The translations under genes and the position numbers were made by a program. A stretch of DNA of 64,000 nt from Aquatica leii. Its lineage: Eukaryota; Arthropoda; Insecta; Coleoptera; Lampyridae. Location: NCBI GenBank assembly GCA_035610365.1, contig CM069433.1, positions 59,758,487-59,822,486 of the forward strand, in the 5' to 3' direction. Of the stretch, positions 46,744 to 57,974 are shown piece after piece. The notes beneath the pieces were generated by a model. The model searched no databases and was not told the DNA's origin. It saw nothing but the letters and a program-made list of their open reading frames with translations. Each line of letters begins with the position of its first letter. Position 1 is the first letter of the stretch.

Positions 46744-46800
46744 TCATTTCCGTACAAGTCAAAGTCATTTCCGTACAAGTCAAAGCTATTACCGTAGAGA
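46744..46800 (+). repeat. Short tandem repeat, about 21 bp x 2.5
   Basis: TTTCCGTACAAGTCAAAGTCA is followed by TTTCCGTACAAGTCAAAGCTA and a partial third unit. Confidence 0.85.
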
Positions 46801-47149
46801 ATAAACTAAAATAAAAAATTACGAAAACATATATTAAAAGATTTTTACAAATATTCCGTGTTTCACAATTATAAAATTTGAAAACAAAACTATTTAGAAC
46901 TGTGTGGATGCCATTGCATTAGTTTCAATTAATAAACAAGTTATAGTATCAGTATAATTATTATTTTTCGATCGAAATTTGACATTACATTTTGAATTTA
47001 TTTTGGTATAAGTTTGGCCGATACCTGATACTGAGAGAAACGTATTTCCAATAGGGAAATTCAATTTCCAGCAAAATTCCTTTGTTATAAAACTAGTTAT
47101 GAACCGCTGTCAAGTAGTACACGACAATAATGCACCTAATTATTTTTAT

Positions 47150-48420
47150 TAAAGACTTCGACTAATGCGGTAGAAAGAAAAGTTTGAGAATGTATATTAC
47201 TGGTCAAGGTGACCTGTTGATTATTATCGGTTTCATTGACAGAGTTTAAGTCCTTAGAAAAATGAAGTAATGAATGATGACGCGCATTACACTTTCTGCT
47301 AGAATGAGATCTACAATATCTCGTTGGGTGGCTACTTTTTAGATAATTGATACAAAGTTTAAGCTCTTTAGCGCGATCAAAACGTTTGGAAGGAATTTAC
47401 TACATTCGTAAATTTTGTGGAAATATTACAGTGAATACAAATCTCGGCCGTGGACAAAAAGGATCGTAGGCCATTCGCAGGTTTATGTTTAGAAGTTGAG
47501 AAAACTCTTACGCGATTCTTTTTTGAGTTGATCTTATCAAGAAAATCTGCACGTTTTACTAAAAATTCTTTAAATGACGCGAGTGAAGTCAACTCACCGC
47601 ACGTATTTGTTTCTTCCCATTTAGAAGCAGTTTCATCATATAGTTTGTCACTCAAAAGATGTACTAAAAGAATATCTTACTCACCACTTGCTAATTTTAG
47701 ATTTTCATAAGCTTTTAACCTAAGTTTTTAAAAGTATTGTCAATTATTTCACGCAAACTATTTCTTGTGGCCTTTTTAATATGCGATATGTTAAATAATG
47801 ATTTAATATGATTTAATACGAGTTACTTACGCTTATCAAATCTTTGGCAGATCATAGCCCAATGACTTAGTTACCTGGGCAGCAACGCCAGAAAGTCATG
47901 CATTTAAATAATAACATTTCTGAATTTGCTTTAATGAATTATTTAAATTATTCATCAAATTAAAGGAATCTCAAAATTCCAACCAGTTTTTGAATTGACC
48001 AGAAAAATTTTGGCAGAGATATTGTTGGCAATTTAACACCTGCATTTTGATTATTTACATTAGGAAACACGGTAATATTGTTTAGTCTAACTTGTTTTTA
48101 TATTCTGATAATAAAGATTTGATTTTTCCAGAATTATTATAGAAATTATTTTAAAATTCTATTCTAAATAACTGACATACTTTTGAATAATTTTCAGATT
48201 CTTAAATTTTTGATTGAATGCTGCTGAATTCATCATGGGTGCCGTTAAAATTAGCAATACAAGTTTGTAATTTAAAGTGATAATCACAATTTTGCAAGTA
48301 TTCAGAGTCATTTTTGACGTAGTTAATATAGTTAGAAACGCTATTTAAATATCCTTGCAGTATTTCTCGTTGATAAAGCAACGATTTTAATGCTTTAGGA
48401 ATTTTGTGGTTTTGCGTCAT
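47150..48420 (-). pseudogene. gag: BEL/Pao LTR-retrotransposon gag remnant
   Basis: From ATG 48420 the minus strand reads PKALKSLLYQREILQGYLNS, the N-terminal BEL/Pao Gag pattern (lk.L..rR..ikg.lt.f). Around 48030-47900 come VKLPTISLPKF and, shifted, SGQFKNWLEF and LSGVAAQVTKSLGYD (DUF1759: LPkl.LPkFsGd...W..F, L.G.A...i). 47655-47377 has SKWEETNTCGELTSLASFKE and FLVKRADFLDKI (family WE......p.l..l..FL..Ra..Le). Left of it, shifted again, LKLCINYLKSSHPTRYC and KCNARHHSLLHF give the C-terminal zinc-knuckle region (LCfnCL..gH....C ... C...HHtLLH). No protease, RT or LTRs were found. Several frame breaks. Confidence 0.85.
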
Positions 48421-50456
48421 TTTAATAATGCGTTTACGATAGATTTGATAAGCTATAAAAGCATAATATTAAATGTATTATAAAATTGTATTAATTGAAT
48501 TAAATAATAATATGTAGTATTTGATTGCACATGTTAACGTGCAGGATTAAAGAAAAAGTAAACTTATAGGAAGTCACATTGTGTGTCGAAAATGATTTAT
48601 CATGTTGGACTATAAATTATTTAATCTGGCTTCTATGGACCAAATGTTGAGATTTGCTTGTTGATATAAAAGGACTGTATTTATAGACTTGGATACATTT
48701 TTAGTGTTGATTCTAGCATGGTTATCGTTACATACATTTTTAGAAGTCTTTCAGAATCTCGTGAACTGTGGCGCTGTAATCGGTTTATGTCAAAATGTAG
48801 CTATCATCCGTCTTACAAATATTCGGCGTAACATTTTTGCTAACTTATAATTGCTTTTGTCGTTGTATTTGTAATTAATAAGTCTTCGTTACTACTTATT
48901 TTTATTTAATATATAAATCTATAATTATTTTTAAATTATTAAATTTTTTTGTTGACGTGGTTTTCTTTTGTATGAACTTACGTTTTTAAGATGCACTTAG
49001 ACTTGTCAAATTTTCAATTTTTAGTTTTTTAATTCCGATTTTCAACTCAAGGTCACAGTTCACGACATAATGAAATGTCTCTACTCTTAGATTTAACTTA
49101 AGCTTCAAACCCCACTTCTTATAAAATCACCTTTCAAAAAATTGGCGCAAACTCTTAAGTCCCGCAATGTTGGTGTAGGAACTACATGAACTTAAATATA
49201 TTATCACAAAAATAAACTAAACATACTTAGTTGTTACATGTAAAAACGAAAAACATACAATATGTACAAGTTTTATTTTATCAAAAAATAAGTAAATAAT
49301 AAAAATACTACATTAAATTTTCTTGTGTTTTTATTAAAAGCGCCAATATATATTTTTGTTAGTATAGTTACGTAATACAGGAAAACTTTAGAGTTGCGAA
49401 GTACAAAATCAAAATGTACGTAAAACTATGTTTTTAAAGGGAAGTATTATTTAAGTACAAGTATGTGTCTAGTAAAAAAATCCGTTAAAAGTTCTGAGAA
49501 TTAGATAAAATTTAAAAAAAACCTTTTAAAGATTTTATAAGTTAAAAAACTAGAGTATTATATATTTATTTACAAGTTGGTACTACGTAAAACATCTAAA
49601 TTTTGATCTTGACAGATTATTATATTATATATGCAATGTTTTCAATATAATCTTTTTTTTAATTTTTTTAAAATTTTGCAATGGTAGAACAAAAAATAAT
49701 GTATGCTACTTTTGTAAAAAAATTTCTAGCTTTACTCACTCTCATGGAGCGTTTGGCCTGTGACCTCACGCGTGAATTGACGTTTGTTATGCTATGCTTC
49801 ACTTTCCACGCTTGTTACATAAATTACTATTGTAGTTCTGTTTTTGACACATTAAAATATGAACAACATAAATATATATCTACACAATGTAAACAATGCA
49901 GATTCTAGCAATAAAATGGTTGATTTTATAAACAACCAATCAAAAATATAATTGTAAAATAGTATAAACCGTAGCGGCTCTACCATACTCGTTGTTCTAA
50001 AAATACAAGAAGAAAAATATATATACTCAGATAAATACTTTATTTGTACCACTTCAATTTTTAGTTTCCTCGATTGTCTTTAGTCCGAACCATTGTAAAT
50101 AAGTGGTTAATTATTTGCTTTTTATTGTATTAGCTACTCTAAACCAAAGTAAGTTACAACGACACAAACGAGTATTGCCATAGGGAGTGTTACGGCGGAA
50201 AACACTAATCTGCTGATACACGCTGTTATGAAAATTGTAAACTAATGTTGTTTTTTTTTATTATAGTTAGTTAAATATATCTCTCAAACATAATGCAAAA
50301 GTGGAAATAGTTTATCAACATCACCTATCAGGTTTTTTATGTGCGGGTGTTCAACTAGTACTTCTCTAAAAAAATGAGTTTTTAAAGTTTAAGATGAGAT
50401 ATTAAAATTTTATATACCTACACTATGAATGCAAAAAAAGTTTTCAAGTTTTGTTT
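48421..50456. other. No gene seen
   Basis: AT-rich. Open frames at 49681-49908 and 49852-50052 overlap on opposite strands and resemble nothing known to me. Confidence 0.5.
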
Positions 50457-51160
50457 TTAAAACGTGGTTTTTAAAAAATGACGCACTACTAAGTATTTTC
50501 TTTTAAGCGGGATACATAATACATACAAATTAATTTGATCATTTAATAACAGATTGCTGTCTGAAGACGAAATGTAAATGGCTTCTAAAATATCAAGTAA
50601 ATGTCTATTGTTATTGATAGGATGTATCATTAATGATTCTGAAAAAATGTGTTTATTAGTAATGATTAAAGGTATCTTGAGTAGTCTGTTGAACAAATGA
50701 TGGAAAGATGCAACTTTGTGAGACAACGAATGATTGGAATCATACGGAATTAAGTGTTTCGTTGTTGTAGGCTTTCTGTAAATAATATAGAACACTTTAT
50801 TGGCTTTATCAAGAGAAATAAGTAAACCTAAGTAAGGTAATTTGCCATCTTTAGGAAATTCAAGGGTAAATTTTATTCTACTATGGATGTTGTTAAGAAA
50901 AGCTAAAAAAATTTTAATTGTAGAATCGGAGCATTTTACAATGCAGAAAATGTCATCTACGTATCTTCACCACAGTAGCACCTGGTTGGTAAGGAAATTG
51001 TTTTTTGTTATAACAGAGAATTCCAAATGTGATAAGAAAACTTCGGCCAAAATCGGTGAAAGTGGGGAACCCATAGGTAATCCTTGTAGTTGTTGAAAAA
51101 ATGTTTGCTTAAATTGAAAGAACAAATTATTAAGACAAAATTGTGTTAAATTATAATATA
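50457..51160 (-). pseudogene. PLE-C copy 2: RT motifs B-C and tail, sense 3' segment
   Basis: From about 51155 the minus strand reads CLNNLFFQFKQTFFQQLQGL and PMGSPLSPILAEVFLSHLEF (RT motif B), then LLW-stop-RYVDDIFCIVK (motif C with catalytic YVDD), RIKFTLEFPKDGKLPYLGLL (motif D region) and FYIIYRKPTTTKHLIPYDSN. It then jumps from RLLKIPL straight to NKHIFSESLMIHPINNN. Compared with copy 1 (57975-58909), an internal stretch of about 490 bp is deleted, including the connector and the GIY-YIG core. One stop lies next to YVDD. Copy 1 is over 85% identical at the protein level in the shared parts. Confidence 0.88.
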
Positions 51161-51590
51161 TAAATAACTGCCATTAAAAAGTTTAGAAATGGATCCTTTT
51201 GCTGATTTAAAATCTGCAAGTCGAGGCCGCAAAATCCAATTATACAAAAAGTACTCTTTGGACAAAAAACGTTTTGGGTTAAATATCTGGTTTCTAAAAA
51301 AGTGTCTTCGTCAAAAGAAACAACCCAAATTTACAGTTATGAAATTATCAAATCCATCAACGAATTCAAAGTTAGCTTACTATAATTACATCATCACCCT
51401 TATCAATAGTGAAATAAAAAAATGGTATTCAAAACTACACGTTGTAAATTTAAAATTATGGTATCTACACAGCGACATCGCATCAGAAATACACCCGGCC
51501 ATCTGGGATTCCCTTGAGGATAACAATAGAGGTAAGGTATCGTGTTTTGGTTTTAAACTTTTCAATAAATTAAATCACCTCATTTAAACC
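51158..51590 (+). pseudogene. PLE-C copy 2: N-terminal part, inverted 5' segment
   Basis: The 132-codon frame from ATG 51189 (MDPFADLKSASRGRK) has FLKKCLRQKKQPKF, KKWYSKLHVVNLKLWYLHSD and IHPAIWDSLEDNNRGK. This matches the conserved N-terminal region of PLE proteins upstream of the RT (fl..C.....iPkf, then a helical part and a K.F.L element). The leader ATAACTGCCATTAAAAAG upstream of the ATG recurs at 59369-59388, marking the element's 5' start. It lies back-to-back with the RT part on the other strand. Confidence 0.75.
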
Positions 51591-51680
51591 ATTTTTCAAA
51601 ACCGAATTTCAAATCATTAAAAACTTCCAATCATTTTTTTTTAATCTAATAAGTTAAAGGCATCTGTAGATAACAATAAT

Positions 51681-51952
51681 TTGTAATTCATATTATTTTT
51701 GAAGATTTTTATTTTTATATATAAAACAGCATTTTGGTTAAAAAAACATTTTTTTTATTTTAAAATGTTAAAATGTGACGTTTCGCTTAGCATGTAAGCT
51801 TTTTCAAACCATGTACATTGTTTGAAAAAGCTCACATGCTAAGCGAAACGTCACCAAAAAAGATTTTAAAATTTAAAAAGAAATGGTTTTTTAACCAAAA
51901 TGCTGTTTTAATTATAAAAATAAAAAATCTTCAAAAATAATATTAATTACAA
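51681..51952. repeat. Large palindrome, 130-bp arms, 10-nt loop
   Basis: Arms 51681-51809 and 51820-51952 pair with a few gaps around CATGTACATT. Each arm carries GTGACGTTTCGCTTAGCATG (or its complement with GCGAAACGTCAC), so the GAAACGU hammerhead box sits near the apex, as in the palindrome at 19409-19568. Probably two PLE termini joined head to head. Confidence 0.88.
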
Positions 51953-51959
51953 ATAAATT

Positions 51960-52550
51960 TTCAAAAAACAGCTTTAATTCGAATGCGACATTTCAAATAC
52001 GTAGTGAGCGTTAATAGAAGTAATAATATAAAATATTTAAAACAGATGTCAGTTTAGTTATAAAGTAGAAAACTGTTCGTATGACGCATAAAAAAAATTA
52101 GAGATGGATAGAAGTTGTTATTAGAATCTTCTCAGTAGTTGCTTCCAAGAAATAATAAAGGAATTAGAAAATTAATGCATACATTAAATTTCGTTTTAAG
52201 AACCAATTGTTTTAAATATATTACAAAATGAGTTAATACGAGTAATAACACGTATAGTGACTACACCGAACTCTACACTAAAAGTTGTTGGTTCAATTTC
52301 ATCAAATTTCATTCAAGGTTTTATTTTTATCTTTGAATGTGCAAATGTAAGCAAATTTAAAAATAGCAGTCAAATTGCTGATTCGAATTTTAACAGCAAT
52401 AGTTGTAATTTGAATGAACACGAATGAAATAATTATGTATGAAAATAAAATAAATAAAATTACAAGCATATAGTGGAGGTTAATTCCAAATTATTTCTCA
52501 TTGTGTCATTTAAAAATTCTTTATTACGAATTTCAACTAATAAACAGAAC
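51960..52550. other. No gene seen
   Basis: AT-rich spacer between the palindrome and the Tigger element. Confidence 0.5.
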
Positions 52551-52552
52551 TA

Positions 52553-54327
52553 CAGTAGTTTCCCAATTATCCGAAAGTGAGGACCAAAGCCTTTTCGGAA
52601 AACTGAAATTTTGGTTAATATGGAGTTTTTACTAAAAGAGGTAAAAACGTAAAATATTTATGTAGGTACATAAATATGTATCTATTCAAAGAACAAAAAA
52701 AATATATTTGAAATAATATACATAGTAGTTTCTATTTAAAAAAATGTACTACAATATAGATACATTGGTATTTTATTTTGGTGGTCTGAAAAAAAAGAAT
52801 CAATCTTTGTTTAAATTTTGCATCCAAGCGGGTTTTTTTTGAAGCAATGTGTTTTCACCTTGCTAAAAGTAAAGATGTCACTTGGTGTTGTATTAAGCTG
52901 TTGCTCTACATATAAAAATGCTGTGTTTAACCAGTTTAATGCATCAAAAGCTTAAAAGTGCAAAGTTTACTTCTCTCTTTCTTCATTACCTTCTGATTCA
53001 TTATCACTAGTATTTTCACGATCCCTTTCATTAACAAGTTCAATAAAGTCAACGTCGGTTAGTTCTTCTTGTTCTTTTTTGTCACTCCTTCATTTTTTCT
53101 GGGCCAATATCTTCCCAACCATCTAAATTTCTCATCGTTTCATGAAGCGGAGCTTTTCTTCATCATCATTGTCTACAGAAAGTTCTTCTTGGTGTATTAT
53201 CTTTGCCTAAAGTTTTTGTAACGTTGTACTTTTCACTTTATTCCATGCAAATAAATTACCTCTCTATATTTATTATTTTTAAACAATCTATGAGTCTTTT
53301 ACCAATGTCTACTCTTTTGCTCTTGGCTTTGCGGATTTGCTAATGCACATTAAACAGGCAAGAATTGTTACCCGGTCCTTATTTTTTTTGTAGCCGGCCG
53401 CAACGCGTTCATTTCTTCCAGCTAAAATTTTCTTTGGTAACATTTTGTAATAGAGACCAGTTTCGTCACTATTATAAATTTGATCTGGTGTATATTCCTG
53501 TACTTCTATGAGTTGCTTAAACTTTTGTTTACAATTTTCAACTTCGGTTTGATTAGTACACAGTTTTTTACCGCAAATATTTAGTTAACGTACTTCGTGG
53601 CGGTTTTTCTATCTCGATAACCAGCCGTCGCTTGCTATAAATGTATCATCAGAAGCTTCGGTTACAAGAAGATTTTCACCGATTTCAATTGGTTTTTGCT
53701 GTATAATATAAGGCCTGAGATTGAAATACCATAAACACAATGTCTAGACAATTTTATTGTATTCGCCCTGTTTCATAAAATTCTGGCTTTGATGTTGAGG
53801 ATGCTAGTACACTACACCATTGTTCAATTTTATGTCGATTTTTTTTCTATTTGGAAACCGTGCTTATACCTACACCATAATCCTTGGCAACACTTTTCAA
53901 GGATTTTCCTTTATGAAACCATTTAATTGCAGTTAATTTTTCTTGCACAGTAACAACAACACGTTTCCGCTTTTTTATTATGTTACTCATGTTGACAGTG
54001 ACGTATTTAGAACTGAATGTTTTGTTCTAAATGTTGAGAAAAGTAATAATAATAAACCATTTACAAAGACCTTTTGTATAAAGTCCGAAAAGAACATTTT
54101 ATGAAAAAAGATGACTCATGTTTGTAGACTGGATGTATAATTGACCCTCATAAGCAGTCAAATTTTTATTAAATATTTTTGGGTTTTTGATGTTTTCAAC
54201 AAAATGACCGACCAGATGTTTCGTCTAAATTTGTTTCGCTTCGGTTTCGGCGGGTTCAAAAGTTCAGTTTGTTTCGGATAATCCGACGTTTCGGCTAGTC
54301 GGGATCCGCATAATCGGGAGGCTACTG
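52553..54327 (-). mobile_element. Pogo/Tigger-like DNA transposon with TIRs and TA duplications
   Basis: Left end CAGTAGTTTCCCAATTATCC and, reversed, right end CAGTAGCCTCCCGATTATGC form terminal inverted repeats flanked by TA (52551-52552, 54328-54329). The motif ATTATCCGAA recurs inside the right end (near 54275). The single gene, on the minus strand, is a jerky/Tigger transposase pseudogene. Size 1775 bp, short of a full Tigger (about 2.4 kb), consistent with an internal deletion. Confidence 0.92.
52967..53990 (-). pseudogene. Tigger/jerky-like transposase pseudogene
   Basis: ATG at 53990 begins MSNIIKKRKRVVVTVQEKLT, then IKWFHKGKSLKSVAKDYGVG and ISTVSK, a CENP-B-type N-terminal helix-turn-helix. 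Near 53530-53340 one frame reads YTPDQIYNSDETGLYYKMLP (first catalytic Asp in the NxDETGL motif) and KNKDRVTILACLMC (family K.RvTvl.c.N). The rest of the DDE core is missing. A C-terminal acidic tail follows, DDEEKLRFMKR and ELTDVDFIELVNERDR, ending at TAA 52967-52969. Stops and the missing catalytic residues make it inactive. Confidence 0.9.
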
Positions 54328-54329
54328 TA

Positions 54330-56734
54330 CTACATTTACTCTCTAATTTCTTCAAACTTCAAATCAAAAAACCAAATTTTATTGATAACTAATAATAATG
54401 TAGTTTTTCTTGAAAAGATCGGTTTTGCAATTCGTTTATAATCGATGCGTCAAAAATCAATCTAGAGAAAAATTGATGGCACAATAATCGATTTTTTTAA
54501 ATTGATTTTTTCTGAAACTTATATACATATGCTAAACTTAGAAATAATCATTTAGTCAAAATGAATCTACAAAGTTTGAATGAGAAATGGAAATGGTTAT
54601 ATATTTAACGTGTTCCTGTGTAAATTGAACGTTTTATTTTTCACAAGTAGGCTTTTTTAAACCCGAATGAAAAGGGGGTTTTAAAAGCCCACGAGAAAAA
54701 AAGCCCAACTTACACAAGAACGAATTGAATATAATATTTTATTGCTCGAACAGGAACTGCGAAGCCCCCAAATTCTCAAAATCTCACAAAAACAGTTTAA
54801 CGTTTATGTTGACAACTGCGCAAATACTGTCAAAACGGATTATGAAAGCGAAAATAGTATACTGAATAACAAATGTCACAGACTTTTTGCCGCACGAAGA
54901 CTTCGTTTGCAGACCGACTGAAAGGAAATAAAACTATTGTTGTTTTTAGCAATGGTAAGATATAAGCAAATTTGTTATATGTGTTTAAAAAAGTTTTGTT
55001 AGTGTTATTCCAAATGATAACATAGATTATGATGGTGTATGTTAATAAATCTGACAGATGACGTTTAATTAACTAAAGATTGTTACTGCCAACTTTGATC
55101 TAGTTATAAAATTCTACTACACCTTATCGGCCTAGGCCGGAAAAGTAAAATTTCCGGACGATTATGATGCCTGCAAAATACATCAAAACGGACGGAAGTA
55201 CAAAAAAGAATATTTATATATGTACTAACGAATTCTTTTACAATTAATTTATGTTCTTTAATATTATGCTACATATTTGTACAGTGTTCACGATTCTCGG
55301 TCGATTTCTTTAAATTTATTAATCGTTAGAAAAAATGAATGTATAATGAAAAATCAATTGTAAAAATTCTTTAAGTCACCACAAACAAATCGTGAGACAT
55401 TAGAAATTGGAGCAAATAAAATTTAAATTTTATGCTTTTTTTGGTTATTTATAGTCAAATTCCGACTGCAATGCAGCTGAAATATTTTTTTGGCTGTTAC
55501 TGAAACTAAATAAATGTTTAAAAAAACCTAACTTTTATTACAATTTATTACAATTATTTTATACCTTGACACCTTCTTGATCGTCCAAATTGTACATTTG
55601 AATTGTAATTTTCTTTAATAAATCTAGGATAATTTTAACATTGTAACAATTGCCACTTTTGGAACCAACAAAGTTTTATTAGAAGAAATTATTCTAGGCA
55701 GTTCTTATTTTTTTTTTAATTTATTTGAGAAAAAAATTTTTCAACATTAGCACTGGAGTGTGGAAGACATTAAAATAAATATTAAAGAAGTAAGATTTAC
55801 AAATTTTGCTTCTCCACTGTCCAGCTGAATTTTAGAAATTTTACTCCTAATTCAATTAAAAAAATGCAAAGCGTAGGTTAGTATTATTTTCAGGGAAATA
55901 CTGATTTCGTTGTAAGCAATTCAAAAATTTCCTCACTCGAAAAAACGCAAAATTTACTTATTATTATTACACGGCAAAGAAGATAACTATATAGAAACGA
56001 AAAGACGAAATAGGTCTTTTTTTCAAACCGCTGCGTTAGCGTGATAACGTTTCGTTTAAATCTTGTATGAATTAATTATCTTTGTTTTGTTGTTGCAAGC
56101 TTGCAAGCATATTGTGTTTCGTAGAACAATAAAGATAATAAGTAGTAATGACGTAATGCGCGCATGTTAAAGGTCGACCACCTATTGGATAAGTGATGAA
56201 CTAAAAAATTATCATTTCCTGTAATTTAGATGCGTTTTACATTAGGTAAATGGAGTTAAATCCGTTTTATAGCGTTTTCGAAAAATAGACAACATTTTCG
56301 AAAATTAAAAGTATGTACTATTATTTGATGTATTACTTCATCGTACTGAGCTATTATAATTACGATGATCGTTTTGTAAATATTATAAAACCACATTATA
56401 ACACTGTCATTTCTTGACTAACTTTAAGTATCAATGACTTTTAAGTCTTACCATATTTTAAGAAATAAATTAGCTTACGCGATGGCCTAACATGTTTTTT
56501 AGAGTTTTCATTAATAAAAACATAAATATTTGTTTTCAATTTAGAAAAAGCTATAAAACGGTGACTGCATAAAAATGCTATATTTTAGGCAACCCACTAT
56601 ACTTAAAACGCACTCTTAACCTTCTTATTAGATAACAATAATGTTTTCAATTTTCATGACAACGTAAAAAATTTTACTAATATCTCTTTCAATAAAAGCG
56701 AAATGAATTTATCAATAAAGGCTTAAAATTATTT
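54330..56734. other. No gene seen
   Basis: AT-rich. No coding similarity or strong repeat was recognised. Confidence 0.5.
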
Positions 56735-56818
56735 AGTAAGAGAGGCTATAAAAACTACTTTATAAGTTTTCTTAGGGCGACGTTTCGTGGAACGGTTGTG
56801 TCCACTTCTTCAGGCCAA
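56735..56818 (-). repeat. PLE-B terminal repeat, sense copy (3' end)
   Basis: About 84 bp, the reverse complement of 57832-57925 with few differences, containing GCTATAAAAACTACTTTATAAG. It follows the PLE-B coding remnant on the minus strand. Confidence 0.88.
56775..56818 (-). ncRNA. Hammerhead-ribozyme-like motif, PLE-B 3' copy
   Basis: Minus strand: TTGGC CTGAAGA A, stem II GTGGA...TCCAC, GAAACGTC, GCC. Stem I is GGC/GCC (3 bp). Both core boxes are intact and C follows the ACGU palindrome as the expected cleavage base. Confidence 0.75.
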
Positions 56819-57123
56819 CTGAATTTATTAAAAAGAAAACAACATAAGTAAAAAGGCAGTTACAATTCGGTGAGAGCTACAAATTTATCTTCTACTTATT
56901 ATAAATGCTATTTGATAATTATAGGTGATTACTTACGAAAAACAAATACACAGTAGAATGGTCAGCAAACAACGTCATTAATACAAAATTAATAAATAAC
57001 GAAAAACAATAAATGTAAAAATACAGGAAAACCACTACAAACTAAATCACTAACATTACAATTTTATGGTCGTGTGATATAAAATATGAGTAATGAAAGG
57101 ATAACCCAAAATATACCTAAGGT

Positions 57124-57826
57124 CTAGGAAATTTTTAATATAAGGTTATTATAAACTGTACTAAGGTTGTTAGTATCAGTGTTGAAATTAACATTATTCT
57201 TATGTTGTGTAATAAATATCATTTCTGCAACTAATCTTTTATACAATTTGGGTTCCACATCTAGTATTGAAGGATTACTCAAATCAAAATTATGCTGTAT
57301 ATTAATATGGTGGAGAGCAAGAGCTGATTCTGCTTTTTGATTTTTACAATCATATTGGTGGTCCTTAATCCTTTTAATAGTTTTTTGTTTCGTTTGACCA
57401 ACATAACATTTATTAAAATCTATACAATCGATTTTATATACAACATCATGTTTTGTCTAATAACTTGGTCTTATCTTTAACGTTGGAATAAATAATGTTG
57501 TAAATAGTATTATTATTATTATAAGTTGTTATTTTAAGGTCCGATGTTGTTAAAATAGGAATCAGCTTCTTAGTAAAACCAGGAACGTTAATGATTTTAG
57601 AAAATTTACATATAGAATTATTTTGAATAGATGGTGATGATGTACCGTTGCTGCTGTTAATGTGAAACAAAATTCTATTAATCAGGTTATTAGGATAATT
57701 GTTGTTGTGTTCTAATTTTTTTAGTATATTAAGGTTTTTTATATGGAATTTAGAATTACTTAATCTTATTTTGTTTTTAATAGACTTTATAATGTTTATT
57801 TTTTGATGGTGAGCATGTTTCAAAAC
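57124..57826 (-). pseudogene. PLE-B: connector and GIY-YIG endonuclease
   Basis: The minus strand from 57826 has a basic Asn/Lys-rich connector, then INVPGFTKKLIPIL (linker motif). After a shift it reads DVVYKIDCIDFNKCYVGQTK, a well-formed GIY-YIG core (VYKI...YVG), RIKDHQYDCKNQKAE, SALALHHINIQHNFDL and KLYKRLVAEMIFITQH (catalytic-Glu helix), ending at TAG 57124-57126. The RT is absent: upstream the sequence turns into the inverted terminal repeat at 57832. Only one frame break in 700 bp, so it is less decayed than PLE-A. Confidence 0.9.
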
Positions 57827-57831
57827 AAGTA

Positions 57832-57880
57832 ATTTGCCTGAAGAAGTGGAAACAACCGTTCCACGAAACGTCGCCCTAAG
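57832..57880 (+). ncRNA. Hammerhead-ribozyme-like motif, PLE-B inverted copy
   Basis: TTTGC CTGAAGA A, stem II GTGGAA-ACAACCG-TTCCAC (six pairs), GAAACGTC, GCC. Core boxes are complete; stem I is only 2 bp here. Confidence 0.72.
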
Positions 57881-57925
57881 AAAACTTATAAAGTAATTTT
57901 TATAGCCTCTTCTACTAAATGAGGG
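57832..57925 (+). repeat. PLE-B terminal repeat, inverted copy at the 5' truncation
   Basis: Inverted partner of 56735-56818, starting at CTGAAGAAGTGGAAACAACC and including GCCCTAAGAAAACTTATAAA. It abuts the truncated coding sequence exactly as in PLE-A. Confidence 0.88.
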
Positions 57926-57974
57926 TTTACCAATCTTAGTTTAATCAAGCATTAGGAGGTCTAAAACGCTTTTC

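Noticed and set aside
54158-54355. Minus-strand frame with a Pro/Lys-rich stretch
   Set aside because: It overlaps the right TIR of the Tigger element and is a chance frame.
55130-55148. Small palindrome around CGGCCTAGGCCG
   Set aside because: Too short to interpret and no associated feature.
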